From: Orthonyx spaldingii
Lineage: Eukaryota; Chordata; Aves; Passeriformes; Orthonychidae
Length of the DNA: 64,000 bases
Reading direction: 5' to 3'
Assembly: GCA_013397795.1 (NCBI GenBank)
Contig: VZTJ01005217.1
Coordinates: 539,235 to 603,234 of the forward strand
Below the pieces are notes generated by a model. The model searched no databases. It was given only the letters and a program-made list of their open reading frames with translations, and was not told where the DNA came from. This document shows, in pieces, positions 48,772-61,300 of this stretch (positions are counted from its first letter, which is position 1; every line of letters starts with the position of its first letter). The translations under genes were made by a program, and so were the position numbers.

Positions 48772-51700
48772 AGGTGGATTCTAGAGAACAGGAAAACTGT
48801 CCTAGTGCTGGGCCCTGGCTTTTGCACTGAGCAAGGCCCTGACATGGGAGTCAGAGATGAGGTTTGCACCTGCTGTTTGTTCCCTCTGCTTCCAGGCACA
48901 GTGCTCAGCTCACCTGTGCTCCAGCCTTGCACTCTCACAGCACACGGGGTGAGGCATCCAGATCACCCTCTGAAAAAGGGAAATCATGGCCAGAGCCGTG
49001 GCACTGTCCCTGCCTCTCACAGCCACCTCCTGCCACGATGGGGCCCAGGACCTCTGCTCACACCCCCGGGAGGAATGGAAGGTGGACAGTGTGAGCTGTC
49101 CCGGTGCTGTGCACACACCAACATTCCCAACTCCAGCAGGTCCCGGGAGCTCCCAGCCTCAGAACACAGCGCTCTGTGTGCTGGTGCCTGCAATGGAACC
49201 ACAGCTATCCAGCTGCAAACCTTGAAGAGAATCCAAGTCCCATCCTTCTGCACTTGTGCTTATCTCATCAGACCACAGTGACCACAGAGAAGTCATTTCC
49301 TTTCTCCTGTGAGCACCTCCCACCCAACACATCATACGGAGATGACTTTTTGTAACCACAAACAGAGGGAAGAAGATACAGAACTCATCAGCCTCTCAAA
49401 TAACACACAGCCCACAGCTGCTGGAAATCAAGCACAGAGGGTACAGTGTTCACCTGCATGTAGTATGAAGTTTTGATCCATTCACATTTCAACACAACAG
49501 CCATGAGCAGCTCAGAGGAGGTTCATCCTAACAGTTTTCTTTTGTGAAGAGGTCCAACAGCCTTGCTGTCTGGCTTGGCATTAGAGCTATGCACTGAGAT
49601 GCTCATCTCAAATCAGACAGAAATAAACTATTTATCTAAGCGGACTTGAACAAGAGCCTGGCCCACAAACACCTCCTAGTCCTGACTGTGGTAGAACAGC
49701 TTGCTGAGCAATTCCCAGCAAGGGGCAACACTCACTCCTCACTTTCTCAGTGAAACAAGGACAGTGTTTGCCCAACTCACAATCCTTGTGCACACAAACA
49801 TTACAACACTACTTATGCATATAAACATTAGGAAGTACAGCCAGCAGCAGACTTACATGGAAAAAGCCTTGTTCTGAATGTCTACACTACCAGAAGAAAT
49901 ATAAAAGTCACAGTGACACTGTGGTGCACCTGCAAATTCCACAATCGGAAAGTGCCCTGCTGCCCCTTCAAGTTTGGGATTGCAAGAAAGGACTCCAAGA
50001 GCGATGATTTTCAGGGCCATTTTAAGCTGAACAAAAAACCACATGAACAGGCAATGCCAATGATCCACCCTACAACGAAAGGTGAAAGGAACAAGTTACT
50101 TACACAGCTGCATGAATAATTTAGTGAGTCTGAAACAACACCATTTATTTCCTTCAATTTAGACATTGCCACTTACTACCAGCACCCTCATGTAGATGAA
50201 ACCTGGAAATAAGTAAGAAGTATTCCCAAAGATTAATAAATTTTGCTGAAATTCTTCCAAAGAATTTATTTCTACACCACAGGAAGCCTGGGAAATTTCA
50301 GCCTGAATTTAGCAGCAACTGTAATAAAAGGATATAAAGAAACTTTGCTGTAATTGGAAAAAGAGCTTCTACTACCACACACTGGTGCCAAAATACCTAC
50401 AATGACATAAAGTCAATGTTTTATTTACTGGAATGTTTTAGAAATTCTTTCACAACAGTAATTTACCTTAAGTACACTTCATTATCAGAGTTCATTCTTC
50501 AAAACACAAAATTATTATGTTTTCAAGACTCCTTTCTTAACAACCCGAGCTTAAATCAGTTGCTGGTGAACAGGTAAGAAGATAATCTCCTGCATGTGCA
50601 GATGTAGGGGAATACAGGACACACAACATTTGTGTGCTTGGTAATTCTTAGCACCACTCTGCCATCACTGCCCAGGCAATTCTCTGCAGTTCCAGCTGTA
50701 CTGCACAGGCACAAACATCTGCCAAGCCTCAGCAAGGAAAACAATTTCTCCTCATTTTCCTCATCTGCTTGCCCCAGAACATGCAGATCACTAAGGTGTC
50801 TTCACCAGTCACATCCCACAATATCCATTTTTTTTTATATTTAGCTACTCCAGAACATCCCCATGTCAAGGTAATTTGTCAGACCCTCTCTAGTTTCAAA
50901 GCAACAAGAGAAACCTGAGATCCCTGGGTGCCCATGGCAGTTCACAGACTATCAGTTTCCAAAACATGCTCTTTGTACACAGTCTGACAGCTGGAGGCTC
51001 TGCTGAATCTTTATCATGCCCTAAGCTCAATTTTCAATGCTTTGTAGCAGACAAAAGGAAAAGATGTCATCTAAGTGACAACAGGAGGATGGAAGAGGCT
51101 GAAATAAAGGGTTTCAGACCTATGTTTACTGTATCCTGTACAGGAGAATTTACTTTTGAGTCTCCACAAAAGATGCTAAGGCATCAAGGGTGTGGACATT
51201 GAACCCATGCAAGGCACTCTCTTCAGCTCTTTGTTTTCAGGAGCCTTTAGACAGTGCTTACTCTTGAATCACATATGGAACTCCAGCAGCAGCTTCACCA
51301 GTGCCATAAAAGATTTAAAAAAAAAATCAGTTTTTCCTTTTCACGACACCCAAATGCACAGTGATTTTCCATACCGCACTGGAAGCTCACATTCAGCTGT
51401 TTTTTCACTCTTTAAGTGATTTAGGACTCAGTCATAAGAAATAAAATCATGGAAGGGAAGGACAATAGAGAAAGTGTGTAGGTATTGATACTCCAGACTT
51501 TCTGATCAAGAGATCTGCTTTATGCAGCAATAGACACAATCCCTGCTGGCAAAACACAACAGAACTGGGTGTTTGTGTTAGCACCCATGAACCCCTAAGA
51601 CCTGGGTGGGGAACTTATTTTTCTGAGATCCACAAACACCTTTCCAATGTCTTTAGCAGCCCGTTACCCCCAAATAAGACAGGGATAAAAAGCAAAGACA

Positions 51701-51899
51701 AGAGCTTTATGCATTTTAATAACCTTGCTCTCAAGCCATGTTTGTTCTCAATGCTTAAGCAAACCCATATTTCACAGGGTCATAGCAGGCTCCCAGCAGT
51801 GCTCTTTGCTGAGGCCAATGTCTGGATAACTAAGCCATAATCAAGTGCAGAGAAGGAAGGGTTAGATGATGCAGGTAATGAACTGTTTACTTCACAAGA

Positions 51900-52170
51900 A
51901 GCAGCTGGATGCTTTGCCTTGTGTAGCTTGGCAAAGACAGACTGAGCAGGGATACAATTATTATCTACAAATACATCAAAGGAATAAATGCTGAGGAGGG
52001 AGGGGAGCTACTCAAGAACAATACTGGCACAAGAGTTTAAGAGTATAAACTGACCATAAATAAAATATGGAGCAGAAATCATAAAGTTTATCTTACAAAA
52101 TACTTTCCAATTATAACAGTGGGGGTAAAAACTTGAACTGTCTTCATCTGCTTTTATAACCTTGCCAGCC
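51900..52170 (+). mobile_element. old, diverged CR1/L3-like LINE remnant
   Basis: The words 'attatctacaaatacatcaa' and 'gaggagggaggggagctact' follow the order of an ancient CR1-group 3' region. Divergence is high and the borders are approximate. Confidence 0.6.
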
Positions 52171-52439
52171 TGGCACCCACCACTGTCCTTGCACAGCAAA
52201 GAACCCAAATAGGAAGGCAGACTGAGAAACAAGCAACTCTGAGATAAGCTGGCTCATTATTCCTTTCTGGAAGATACCACGTTGCCAGGCAGACAATAGC
52301 AAGAGACAGGATTTGCTCAATCCATAGTTCCAAAAGCAGCATTAAGACCTTATGTGAACAGAGTGAATGTGGCTTCCAGCTTAAGGTGGTGTCCTCTCCG
52401 TGCCCCTGGAGCTGTCAGGACAGCAGCCCAAGGACCTGA

Positions 52440-52760
52440 GCGTGCCCCTCCAGCCGGGCACCTCCAATGCCGAGGCTGTCGGGTGGAAAATCCCAAGGAA
52501 TTTGGTAGAAAATCCCGAGGAGTTTGGTGGAAAATCAATTCCGAGGAGTTTGGGACACGGACTGCGGGAGGCTGTTATTCCGCATTCGGCCACCGGGTGT
52601 CGCCAGTGACCGCCCCAGAGCGGGAGTCGCGATTGTCCCGACCCGAACAGCGGGAATAAAGCGCCAATATATTTTTTCTTCCTTTTAAAAGCCTCCGTTC
52701 CTCAAACCAGACCGTTAATCAAAAAATCACAGCCTTCGCTTAAAACTGTCGAGCGCGAAA
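52440..52760. other. CpG-dense pocket in WDR89 intron
   Basis: CpG density rises sharply for about 300 bp in an AT-rich region. It contains a 22-bp tandem repeat and then 'gccaccgggtgtcgcc' and 'cgcgattgtcccgaccc'. A plus-strand AATAAA directly after this part (gggaataaagcgcc, near 52651) is the kind of sequence that ends a processed transcript. It could be an alternative first exon, a small intronic gene, a retrocopy or a GC-rich minisatellite. I cannot decide. Confidence 0.45.
52482..52551. repeat. 22-bp tandem repeat, three copies
   Basis: The units are ggtggaaaatcccaaggaat plus tt, a close second copy at 52504-52525, and a third at 52526-52551 with a 4-bp insertion. Confidence 0.85.
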
Positions 52761-54191
52761 AACCGAAGGGAAAAAAAAAAACCAACCAAATTCAACTATA
52801 CCACAATTTTTCTTTCTGAACCATCAGAGGTTAAAAATATGCACACGTTCTTTATTAAAGGCTCATTTTGTGACTTTAATCCAGAGATTTTGACTTTCCA
52901 GACTTCACAATAACGCGAGATGTCCGTGCAAGGCACCCATAAATATACAGGGAAGGAGTGACTTGTGTGCATTTGTATTTGCTCTTTTAGCACCCAGCAA
53001 GAGCCGAGTCCAGGAACACCCACCACTGAAACCTCCCAGGGAAGACGGATGAACAAACCAAACCCAGCAACTACAAGACTCTTTCTCTCTCAATCTTTTA
53101 TGCTTAGATATTCTGACAGACATTGAATAAACTAAAACCAAATCCTCTTACCTCAAAAAACTCCTTCATAAACCACATAAAAACTCCAGTAAGTTAGACT
53201 TCCTAGTAAAGTTGCTGGATGTTTCTAAACAGAAAGTTTTGCTTTCCCAGCTATCTGCTTGTTCCTTCTGATTGCACAAAGAAGCAATAACACTTAATTC
53301 CAGCTTTCCCACTCATTTTCATAGCAACAAAGATACAAAAATTATTATTATGAAAAGATCCTCAAATTACTGAAAAGTGGACAATATCTGAAGCTTCCTA
53401 TTTCAGGTACTGCCAGCATACAACTCCAGTTTGACAATTTTAGTTAAATGCTGGTTTGTCTTTTCACTAATTTAACTGCTCACCAATTGTACAGAACTTT
53501 TGTGTCTTTTTTTAAATGAGAAGCTGAGAAACGGTTTTGCCTTGAAATAACAGGCAGGGGGAAAATGAAACATCTCAGTACTTATGGTCAGCTGCAGAGA
53601 CAGGTGCAAGTGAAAAGTTGCTAAGCAATTAAAACCACAAGAATATACTATTCTGCTGAAGATGAAAAAAGAAATTGGAATAAAGATGATAAACAATACA
53701 GCAAAACAATCATTTTACTTTAAAGCTCACGTTTTTAATCAGTTTAATTCAGTGTAAGAACTATGACTGTTTTAATGTACCTGTTTTTTCACAAGTAAGA
53801 TTCAGTTGCCATATTAAACAAAGAACCCTTTTGTTATGACTTTTTAATTCGATTTTGATTTAGCTGGAAAACTACAGAATTTTTTTACAAAATAGCAAGT
53901 GCCCTTTTCAAGGCCACAGTGCATTCTTATATAAAACAAGTCTCAAAGAGGAAAACAATAGGAAGCAATAAGTTTTGAAATACTTGCATTCCTCTATCTG
54001 CTGCAAATTTAGTCTCAAACTAAACATCAAGGTCACCTCAAAATATTTTCAGCAATACAAACAGTGTGATAAAAAATAATAAAATATTAACAATCTGCAA
54101 GAAGTGCTTTCAGATTAATGTGAAAGGGGGTGATAAATGAATGTAAAGTCTGTAAAGGAGACAAATAACAGTACAGATGGTTTATGTTGCA

Positions 54192-54240
54192 AAGGAGATC
54201 AGACTAGATAATGTAATAGTCCTTCTGGACTTTAACACCT
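54192..54240 (+). mobile_element. old CR1-group 3' terminus
   Basis: 'gagatcagactagataatgt' followed by 'aatagtccttctggacttta' resembles the 3' end of ancient CR1 elements ('gactagatgacctaatggtc', 'ccttctggcc'). It is very short and diverged. Confidence 0.5.
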
Positions 54241-55474
54241 GACATAAACAGAATAAAAAATTATCAGACTGAAGAGTCTATAGGATAACATGAACTTGTT
54301 AAAATGGACAGCTGCAAGTATCTCCTTCCTGCCAACACTTACAAATTATTTTGACTGTTGAAAAGTCTCATCCTGTAAGACCCAGAAACAGGACAGAAAA
54401 CACATTCTATGCTGGGACCTTCAGAACAGCCTAATGGAATTACCCAGTGTTTGTCCTGCAATGTGAGTGTGATTTTTACAGTCCTGTGCACTGGCTTAGC
54501 TTCTTCTTCCCCACTTCCATTTCCTGCTTTGCTCTCACTGAAATATTTTGCTAAAACTTGTACTGAAGTATCAGCTAAGGCAAAAATACATCATAGAAAC
54601 AATTCACGGCAATATTTTAGCATCAGACATCCTTCACTCCCAATCTAAAGCTTTATTTACCAAAGCACCCATCTCTGTCCCATTTCTCAGTCCCTCCCAT
54701 TCACTTAAGAAGCTAAAAAACCACTCAGTCATGTGCAGAAGTTACCTCCACATATACTTAACTAAGGAGCCCTAAATTAAATGCAGGAGGAAATAAGAGA
54801 GGAAAATGCACCAGGAAGAATTTATGTAACTCTTTTGTGTTTAACTGTTCTGCTAAAGGAAAAGAGACAATTACAGGGACATGAGAAGGAGAAGGGCTAA
54901 AGGGATAAGTGGGTAGTGGGTCAGGCTGAAGTCTGAGGAGGGCAAAGGCATCTTTTTCTGCCTGTCTTATGTCCTCCATTGCCCATCTTGCACCTGAACC
55001 GCTCCCAGGTCCCAAAGCACACTCCAAAACCTTGCCAAGGCTCTCATTCACAATTCTCAACACCTTTTTTTTCCTGTCTGGTTTGAAAGCCACTAATGGG
55101 CTTGTCCTCACACAGGAGAAGCTGAGCCCCGTAAAAACCATCTTTTCACTCACCAAATAAAAACAAGTCTTAGATTGTCTGTAGAGGCAGCTTGATATCA
55201 ACACAGCTGAGCAGCATGGTGGTGCTGATTTCCTTCTGTTTTGCTGGTTTTTCTTTTTTTTTTCCCCAGAAAAGCTCAGAAATACCATTATTTGTATACT
55301 TCCAGTAAAAAGCACAACAAAGCTGCAGAATCCAGCTGGGAAGTGCTGCCAGCAGGTAACAACCATCTGCTCTCTCAGAGGCCTCCCACGCAGTCAGGTA
55401 CACACCAGACCCCAGGGGTGCCCAGCAAAAACTATGCAGTGCAAGAGAAAACATTTTTTCAAAAATCATCTTGA

Positions 55475-55853
55475 AAGGTTGAGAGAATTGGGATTGTTCA
55501 GCCTGGAAAAGAGAAGGCTTTGGGGTGACCTAATTGCAGCCTTCCAGTACCTGAAGGGAGGCTGTAAGAAAGATGAAGAGAGCATTTACAAGGGCCTGGA
55601 GTGACAGGACAAGGGGGAATGGATTCAAACTGACAGAGGGCAGGAATAAATTCTTAACTATGAGGGTGCTGAGGCCCTGGCACAGGTTGCCCAGAGAAGC
55701 TGTGGATGCCCCATCCATTCCTGGAAGTGTCCCAGGCCAGGCTGGATGGGGCTTGGAGGAACCTGGGATAGTGGAAGGTGTTCCTGCTCATAGCAGGAGA
55801 CTGGAATGAGATTTTAAGGTCCCTTTCAACCCAAGCCATTCTATGATTCTATG
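55475..55853 (+). mobile_element. CR1 LINE 3' fragment
   Basis: Sense CR1 with 'gttcagcctggaaaagagaa', 'tacctgaagggaggctgta', 'gtgacaggacaaggggga' and 'ggcacaggttgcccagag', ending in 'attctatgattctatg', the diagnostic CR1 tail. It is antisense to WDR89. Confidence 0.95.
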
Positions 55854-56853
55854 TTCTTCTTTTAAAAACATTTTAAAAGCCACCTGAACATCATCAATCA
55901 TCCCATGCACAGAAGAACTCTTATGTGGGAAAAAAAATTATTTCCAAAAGGTCTGAGACCACAGAAGAAACAGGCAGGCCCCAGGTGATGTCAATGTATG
56001 CAGAGGCTGCCCAGGAGTTCTGGGCCCACCTTTTCCCCCAGGGCTGTTCCTTAATCCCATGGAAAGATATTTGGAGGAAAACACAAACAGCTACACCAGT
56101 CTTTAAACAAACAGAAAACAACATGCAAACTTTAAACAAGCACCATGTAAAATCAGCACCTAGAAACCATGGGATTCACACAAACACAAACCTGCCCAGT
56201 TACTCTGCTGAAAGGGACACTTACCTTCAAGGAGCTGCTCTGCACACACACTTCACTAAATCTGATTATTCTCTCCAACAGGAAACCCACTGAAAACATT
56301 AGGAAATAAAAGGCATTAACATAACTTAGTTCTGAGAACAAAGTTTTTACAGACTTAAAACCAGCACACTAAGAAAAGAGCTTGTGTTTCTGCAGTCTTC
56401 CTAATATGTAACACATTTCTAGGGAAAACTAATTTGGAATTACAGGATTATAACCAAATGAGTTAGCAACACAATACAGAATTGACAATTCCACTCCCTG
56501 TATCTTGTAGGAAAAAGTTAATTCTCTGACATAGCATACTTTGAGATATTTCTTGATTGTATAAAACATAATTTAAGGATATGCATATCACAGCTTTAGC
56601 AGTAGTTTGTGTAACTACTTTTTTATTCAAAACCATAGAAAGTTTCTTTTCCTTTTTTCCCAAGGAACTAAAACAACCAAAAACCTCAAACCGCAACTTT
56701 CATTTCTTCTTCTGACCTTTTCCAGATTTGTTTGGGGTTTTTTTTTGTTTATTTAGACTGTTACTATTATTAATAAAGATCCCCATCTGCACCAGCCCTA
56801 GGTGAGGTCAGCAGGTGCTTACTGGCATAACCTCCTAGTACATGTATTTTATT

Positions 56854-57335
56854 GAATCACAGAATCATTATGATTGAAAAAGGCATTTATGATCAAGTCC
56901 AGACATTAACCCAGCACTGCCAAGTCCACCACAAAACCATGTCCCTACTCACCACATCCACATGATTTTAAACACTTCCAATGGATGGTGATTCCACCAC
57001 TTCCCTGGGCAACGTTCCAATGCCTCACCACCTTCTCAGTGAACATTTTTTTCCTAATATCCAATATAAACTTCCCTTGGTGCATCCTGAAACCTTTTTA
57101 TATTGTCCTGTCACTCGTTACCTGCAAGAAGATACTGACCCCACCTGGCTACAGCTTCCTGTCAGGGAGTGTAGAGAGTGATGAGGACCCCTCTCAGCAT
57201 CTTCTTCTCCAGGCTGAGCCCCCTCAACTCCTTCAGCCACTCCCCATAAGACTTATCTCCCAATACAGTCCTAACTTTAACCTTGCAGCCCCCAAGTACC
57301 TGGTCACAGCTCTGATCTGATGATGTGCCTGCCAA
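56854..57335 (-). mobile_element. CR1 LINE 3' fragment (antisense)
   Basis: 'gaatcacagaatcattatga' is followed by 'aacccagcactgccaagtcc', 'ggtgattccaccacttccct', 'cttctccaggctgagccc' and 'caactccttcagccactcc'. It is in the same orientation as WDR89. Confidence 0.93.
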
Positions 57336-57635
57336 TTTAGCAATACACTGATCCAGTCCTCATGCCAGACTCAATCCCACACCGCTCTCTTCCAGACACA
57401 GCACCAAAGCTGCTGAAGAAAGCGTGACCAAGCCGGTGTCCCTGCCCAGAGAGTGCCTTTCTTTTGGGAACGAAGCTCCCGGGCTGTGCTGAGTGACGGG
57501 ATGAACTCACAGTGCAGGTCGAGTGTTCTGATTCACATCAGCGACACCGCGCAGCTCGTCAGCAGAGCCAGCGACGCTCCAGCTCAGCCTAAGGGAACAG
57601 CAAAGGCAGCGGTGAGGGCGGGCTGCACACAGAAC

Positions 57636-57669
57636 ACATATACTTTATTGAATCACAGAATCATTACGA
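57636..57669. repeat. 34-bp duplicate of a CR1/flank junction
   Basis: It matches 56840-56873 at 31 of 34 positions, all differences being transitions. The match includes about 14 bases of non-CR1 flank plus the first 20 bases of the antisense CR1, so it is a copied junction and not an independent CR1 insertion. Confidence 0.75.
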
Positions 57670-57719
57670 ATTCCTGTTCCGGCCGCCCAGAAAGGTCCTT
57701 GCCCGGGTCTTTGACCTGG

Positions 57720-58030
57720 CCACTCCCAGGTTCCTTTCTCGGGATCTGCATCCCGGCCGCTCCAGGGGCCCCCTCGCCCTGTCCCTACCGGTGTTTCTTA
57801 CTCGGATCCTTATCCCGGCCGTTCCAGGGTCCCTGCCCCTGCTGGTGCTCTTGCCCGGGATCCTTTTCTCTGTCCCTGCCAGTGCTCCTTAACCGGATCC
57901 TTATCCCTGTCCCTACCGGTGTTACCGGGATCCCTGTCCCTCCGGTGTTCCTTACCCGGATCTTTACCTCTAACCCCTGCCGGTGTTCCTCGCCCGGCCC
58001 CTGATCCCGGCCGTTCCAGGGTCCCTGTTC
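57720..58030. repeat. GC-rich minisatellite, unit about 37 bp
   Basis: At least six degenerate units follow the pattern 'gtccctaccggtgttcctta' then 'cccggatccttatccc', at about 57778, 57833, 57871, 57909, 57936 and 57974. Two units carry an extra 'ggccgttccagggt' block. On the minus strand several units contain splice-donor-like words, such as CCGG|GTAAGG at 57955. Confidence 0.8.
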
Positions 58031-58118
58031 CGCTCCCCCTCAGAGCCGCCCCGGCCGCCGCCGCGTGCGCTGCAGGCCCCGCCCCCGCACCCTCCCCATT
58101 GGCTGCTGCCGCCGCCAT
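57810..58118 (-). CDS. 102-codon upstream frame, presumed WDR89 5' leader (uORF)
   Basis: The minus-strand ATG at 58116-58118 has A at -3 and G at +4, a strong start context, and opens MAAAAANGEGAGAG. The frame runs 102 codons through alanine/glycine-rich sequence into the minisatellite, giving repeated words such as KDPGKEH, KDPVKEH and two copies of GTLERPG. The ATG lies within a YY1-type element (AAGATGGCGGC), which often sits just downstream of a transcription start, so the ATG may be incidental. If the transcript spliced at 57955 to the WDR89 exon at 42038, the frame would not match the WDR89 frame. I do not recognise the peptide and do not claim it is made. Confidence 0.3.
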   Translation of the reverse strand: MAAAAANGEGAGAGPAAHAAAAGAALRGSGTGTLERPGSGAGRGTPAGVRGKDPGKEHRRDRDPGNTGRDRDKDPVKEHWQGQRKGSRARAPAGAGTLERPG

Positions 58119-58350
58119 CTTCCGTCCGCGGGGGCAGGGCAAGGAAGCGACGCACGGGAAGGGGATTGGCGCAAAGAGCGGAGGGGGCGTGGCCGGCGGA
58201 GCTGGGCGCGGCGTGATTGGCTGGCGCTGGGAAGCCCCGCCCCGCGGCCGCAGGGGCGGCTGCGCTCGGATATGGCCGCGGCTGCGGGCACGGGGAACGG
58301 CGGGGCACGGGAGCTCCGCCGGGAATGGGCACGGGGAACAGCGGGCACAA
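58000..58350 (-). promoter_or_regulatory. WDR89: CpG-island promoter, presumed for WDR89
   Basis: This is very GC-rich, CpG-dense sequence. There are three CCAAT boxes, all in the minus orientation (plus-strand attgg at 58098, 58165 and 58216), GC-box words (ggggcgtggcc near 58184, gccccgcccc near 58235) and a YY1-type CCGCCATCTT at 58112-58121. CCAAT boxes at 58165 and 58216 with YY1 downstream on the minus strand fit a leftward transcription start near 58.12 kb. There is no TATA box. The target gene is inferred from orientation and position. A divergent rightward transcript is possible. Confidence 0.65.
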
Positions 58351-61300
58351 GGAAACGGGAATGTGCTCCAGGGTGCAGGCCTGGCACACTGCGCGGGGCA
58401 GGTGGGGCAGGGAGCTGGGCAGGGGTGGCACACGGAGCTGCATCCTCCAAGAAAGCAGGAACACCGAGGCTTAGTTCCTAGGAGGGACCCAAGTAGATCC
58501 GTCGAAGGAAGGACCTGAATGTTAATTCGGTTTCCTTTTCCTTCAGCTTGCTGTTAGATCTTCCCAGATACTTATTCTTCTTCCAGTTAAACTTCCAAAT
58601 AGTATTTTCTCCCATTTACTAGGCTAACACATACAGGCTATGAGAAGGAAGATGGCACAACTAACATTTACTTCTTGTAATATTTTATTTGATATTGCTC
58701 CAAGTTTTGTAATTCAAAACTCCTTGTTCTACTCTGAATTTACTGTTCAGCACTGAGAAGTAGTGCATTAATCTGTAATCTTGGAGAGATGTTACTCAGT
58801 GAGAAAAATAACTTGTGCCTTTATTTTTGTACCAGTTAAAGTCACATTTATGTTTTTTTCTGATAAATGCTGTGAATAACACTAATATTATAATAATATT
58901 TCAGGAAATATTTTTAAACATGAGACTATTTTCATTAGCTTTCTTTGCACTTCCATTTTTAAAAATTGAAATCTAAGCATTTGAGCTAGGTATTTTTCTA
59001 GCAAGATAAAAGAGCTTTAGCTACACTAAATTACATGGTCAAGTTACATGGACAATGACCACAGAGCAGTATGAAAAACACACCTTGTGCCTCAGTTTGA
59101 TGGTTACCTTAAAGCAGAAAGTCAATCAAGAGACTTCAAAGTACTGACAATTTCAGTTGCCTGCCACTGGTCATGTGCAAAATTTAAATTCTACATGCTC
59201 CACTATAACTGTTATTTCTACTACCTATGTAGGTATATAAATTATGTATTTATGTTCCTACCAGTGCAATTATCTTTCTGTGAGCAGAGATTACCCTTTT
59301 TTGTGGGTCCCTCTGCAACATTTTGAGTAGTTTGTTAGAACACATACTTGGATTCCTGAGGAGTCACAGATGCACAGCTCACCAAACCCCCAACTGCCAC
59401 TAAAAAGTGCCCCTTTTTTGTTTATTTTTGCTCCTTAATGGTTATTTGGTTGACAGTTTTGTCTGCACAGTGCATTGAACATAGAAAAATATCTGCACAC
59501 ATGACATCAAAGCACAAAGACCCAAATCACACACTTTTGTTTTCATAGTAAATACCTTCCCCTCATGGTGAAGCCTCATCGTGCCAGAGCTGTCATGCAG
59601 AACTGATGTCTGCTCACACTGGTGAGGGCAGTTCTGCAGATTTCCAAACAGGAGGCAGATGATTTCACTGCAGACACAATGTGCATTATAAGACTGTATT
59701 GCAAATGTCAGTATTACGATCATATTTTCAGTTCCTAATTTTTCATCCGAGTTTCCCGGGGCTGTTGCCACAAATTCATCAAATACCTTCTGTTCATTGT
59801 TCACGTGGTAAAAACAGCTGCAAGATCAACTGGGATGCCACAGTTCTACAGCCACGGATCTGGTGCCCAGCACTCCCAGATGAGTCCAGCTCTTATTAAG
59901 AGAAAGTAGCATGTTTTGAGAGCACAGCAATGCTGCTGAGTCACAGAGTATCGTGGGGAGAGGTGCAGCTGTAAAGTTCACCACAGGAACTGCAGGGCAG
60001 ATGCTCCAGAGATCACTTGGGAACTCTTGACAGTTACTTTATAGACAAAAAAGATAGTCTGAGAAAGGAACCTATAAGATCCCCACCTTAAAAGAAACAG
60101 TCTAAACAAATCTGCATTTCAGTGTCATGTACTCAAGGACAGAGGTCAAGAACTCAAACTGCAAGTTGTCTAGAATGAGAATTTTTTTTTGCTATGTTTG
60201 CATCTCCCTAGTATGCTAAGGTTATTTTTGTGGCAGTATATTTTGGCTACCTATGCCAACTTTTTCAGTATAACAATTTGCAATTAGCTCATATGTGCAT
60301 GTAGACAAAGTGTTACATAGCAGGGATCAGTGAACACGACTGTCAGCAGATTCCTTCAGCTGCAGTAGCAGAAGGCAATGTGGTTTGCTGGAGAAAGGAG
60401 TTTATTTTTAACATCTTTAAAAGGTACAGCTCATTGGTTTCACTTTTCAGTTCTCCTCTCTCGGGGATAAGGGGGAGTGGGGAGCTGGAAACCTCTCTCT
60501 GTCGTTCTTTGACAGTTCCATCTGCAGAACTTGACAAAATGTACAAATGAGGCAAATTTATTATGACTGATGATAATCAAGTTTGGGGATTTACTGAAGG
60601 TACTTCAATGCTTAATTGCCACTTAGTGCTGAATAAGCATTTAATAAACCAAAATCAAAGGCTGATTAAGTTATATACTATAATTACATAGTACAAGAAA
60701 AAGAAATTTTGATTGCAAAGTCAAGTTGTTGGGTAAGGACACCATTTTTAGAGGTCAGCTCACAGTGAGCAGTGCCTGACTTCACATAACCTAAACTAAC
60801 TCCCTTCATCCTGCAGTAACAGAGCTGTGTCTTTCATCTCTTTACTGCAGCAATTCTTAATTTTAATAATGCTGCTGTTGCTAACAGTGCTCACAATTTC
60901 TCATACCTGCACAGGGTGCCAGGTTAAGATTTTATATTGGATCCTGTTGAAAGCAAAAACCTGGACCATGCCCTGCAGGCTCCTCCTCAGCCTCCCCAGC
61001 TGTTTCCTGTAACCACCCCTAAGAGACAGAGTGGATGTTCTAGGCATATTCAGGTAGGAAAACAGACTGCAGACAAGTATTTCTGTTTTCCTGGCCATCC
61101 TCACTACCTGAACACCCCTGCTTGGAGTGTATTGAAATTTGATTTTTTTATTGGCAATTTTGTTAGTGGCAAGAATTCCAGATTCCTCCCTGAAGCAGAA
61201 AGAGGAGCCTTCCTTCCACCTGAGGGGTAGCAGAGGGCACCTGAAGTGCACAGTTCACCTAACACATCCTCAGTTCTTTCTGCACTTGTACAGAGGCAAA

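Larger units (their letters stand above)
42041..57700 (-). other. WDR89: presumed WDR89 5' intron
   Basis: About 16 kb lies between the coding-exon acceptor and the CpG island at 58 kb. I infer that it is intronic because the coding exon needs an upstream donor and the nearest strong promoter in the right orientation is there. It contains CR1 copies at 51.9, 54.2, 55.5 and 56.9 kb, a polypyrimidine repeat at 46.7 kb, an assembly seam at 48.7 kb and a CpG-dense pocket at 52.5 kb. Apart from these it is AT-rich unique sequence. The 42.1-46.7 and 48.8-51.9 kb parts hold nothing I can name. Confidence 0.55.

Noticed and set aside
57810..58518. Several overlapping open frames on both strands at the 58-kb CpG island, taken as protein genes
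   Set aside because: All are alanine/proline/arginine-rich products of CpG sequence. Only the frame with the strong-context ATG at 58118 was kept, as a low-confidence leader frame.
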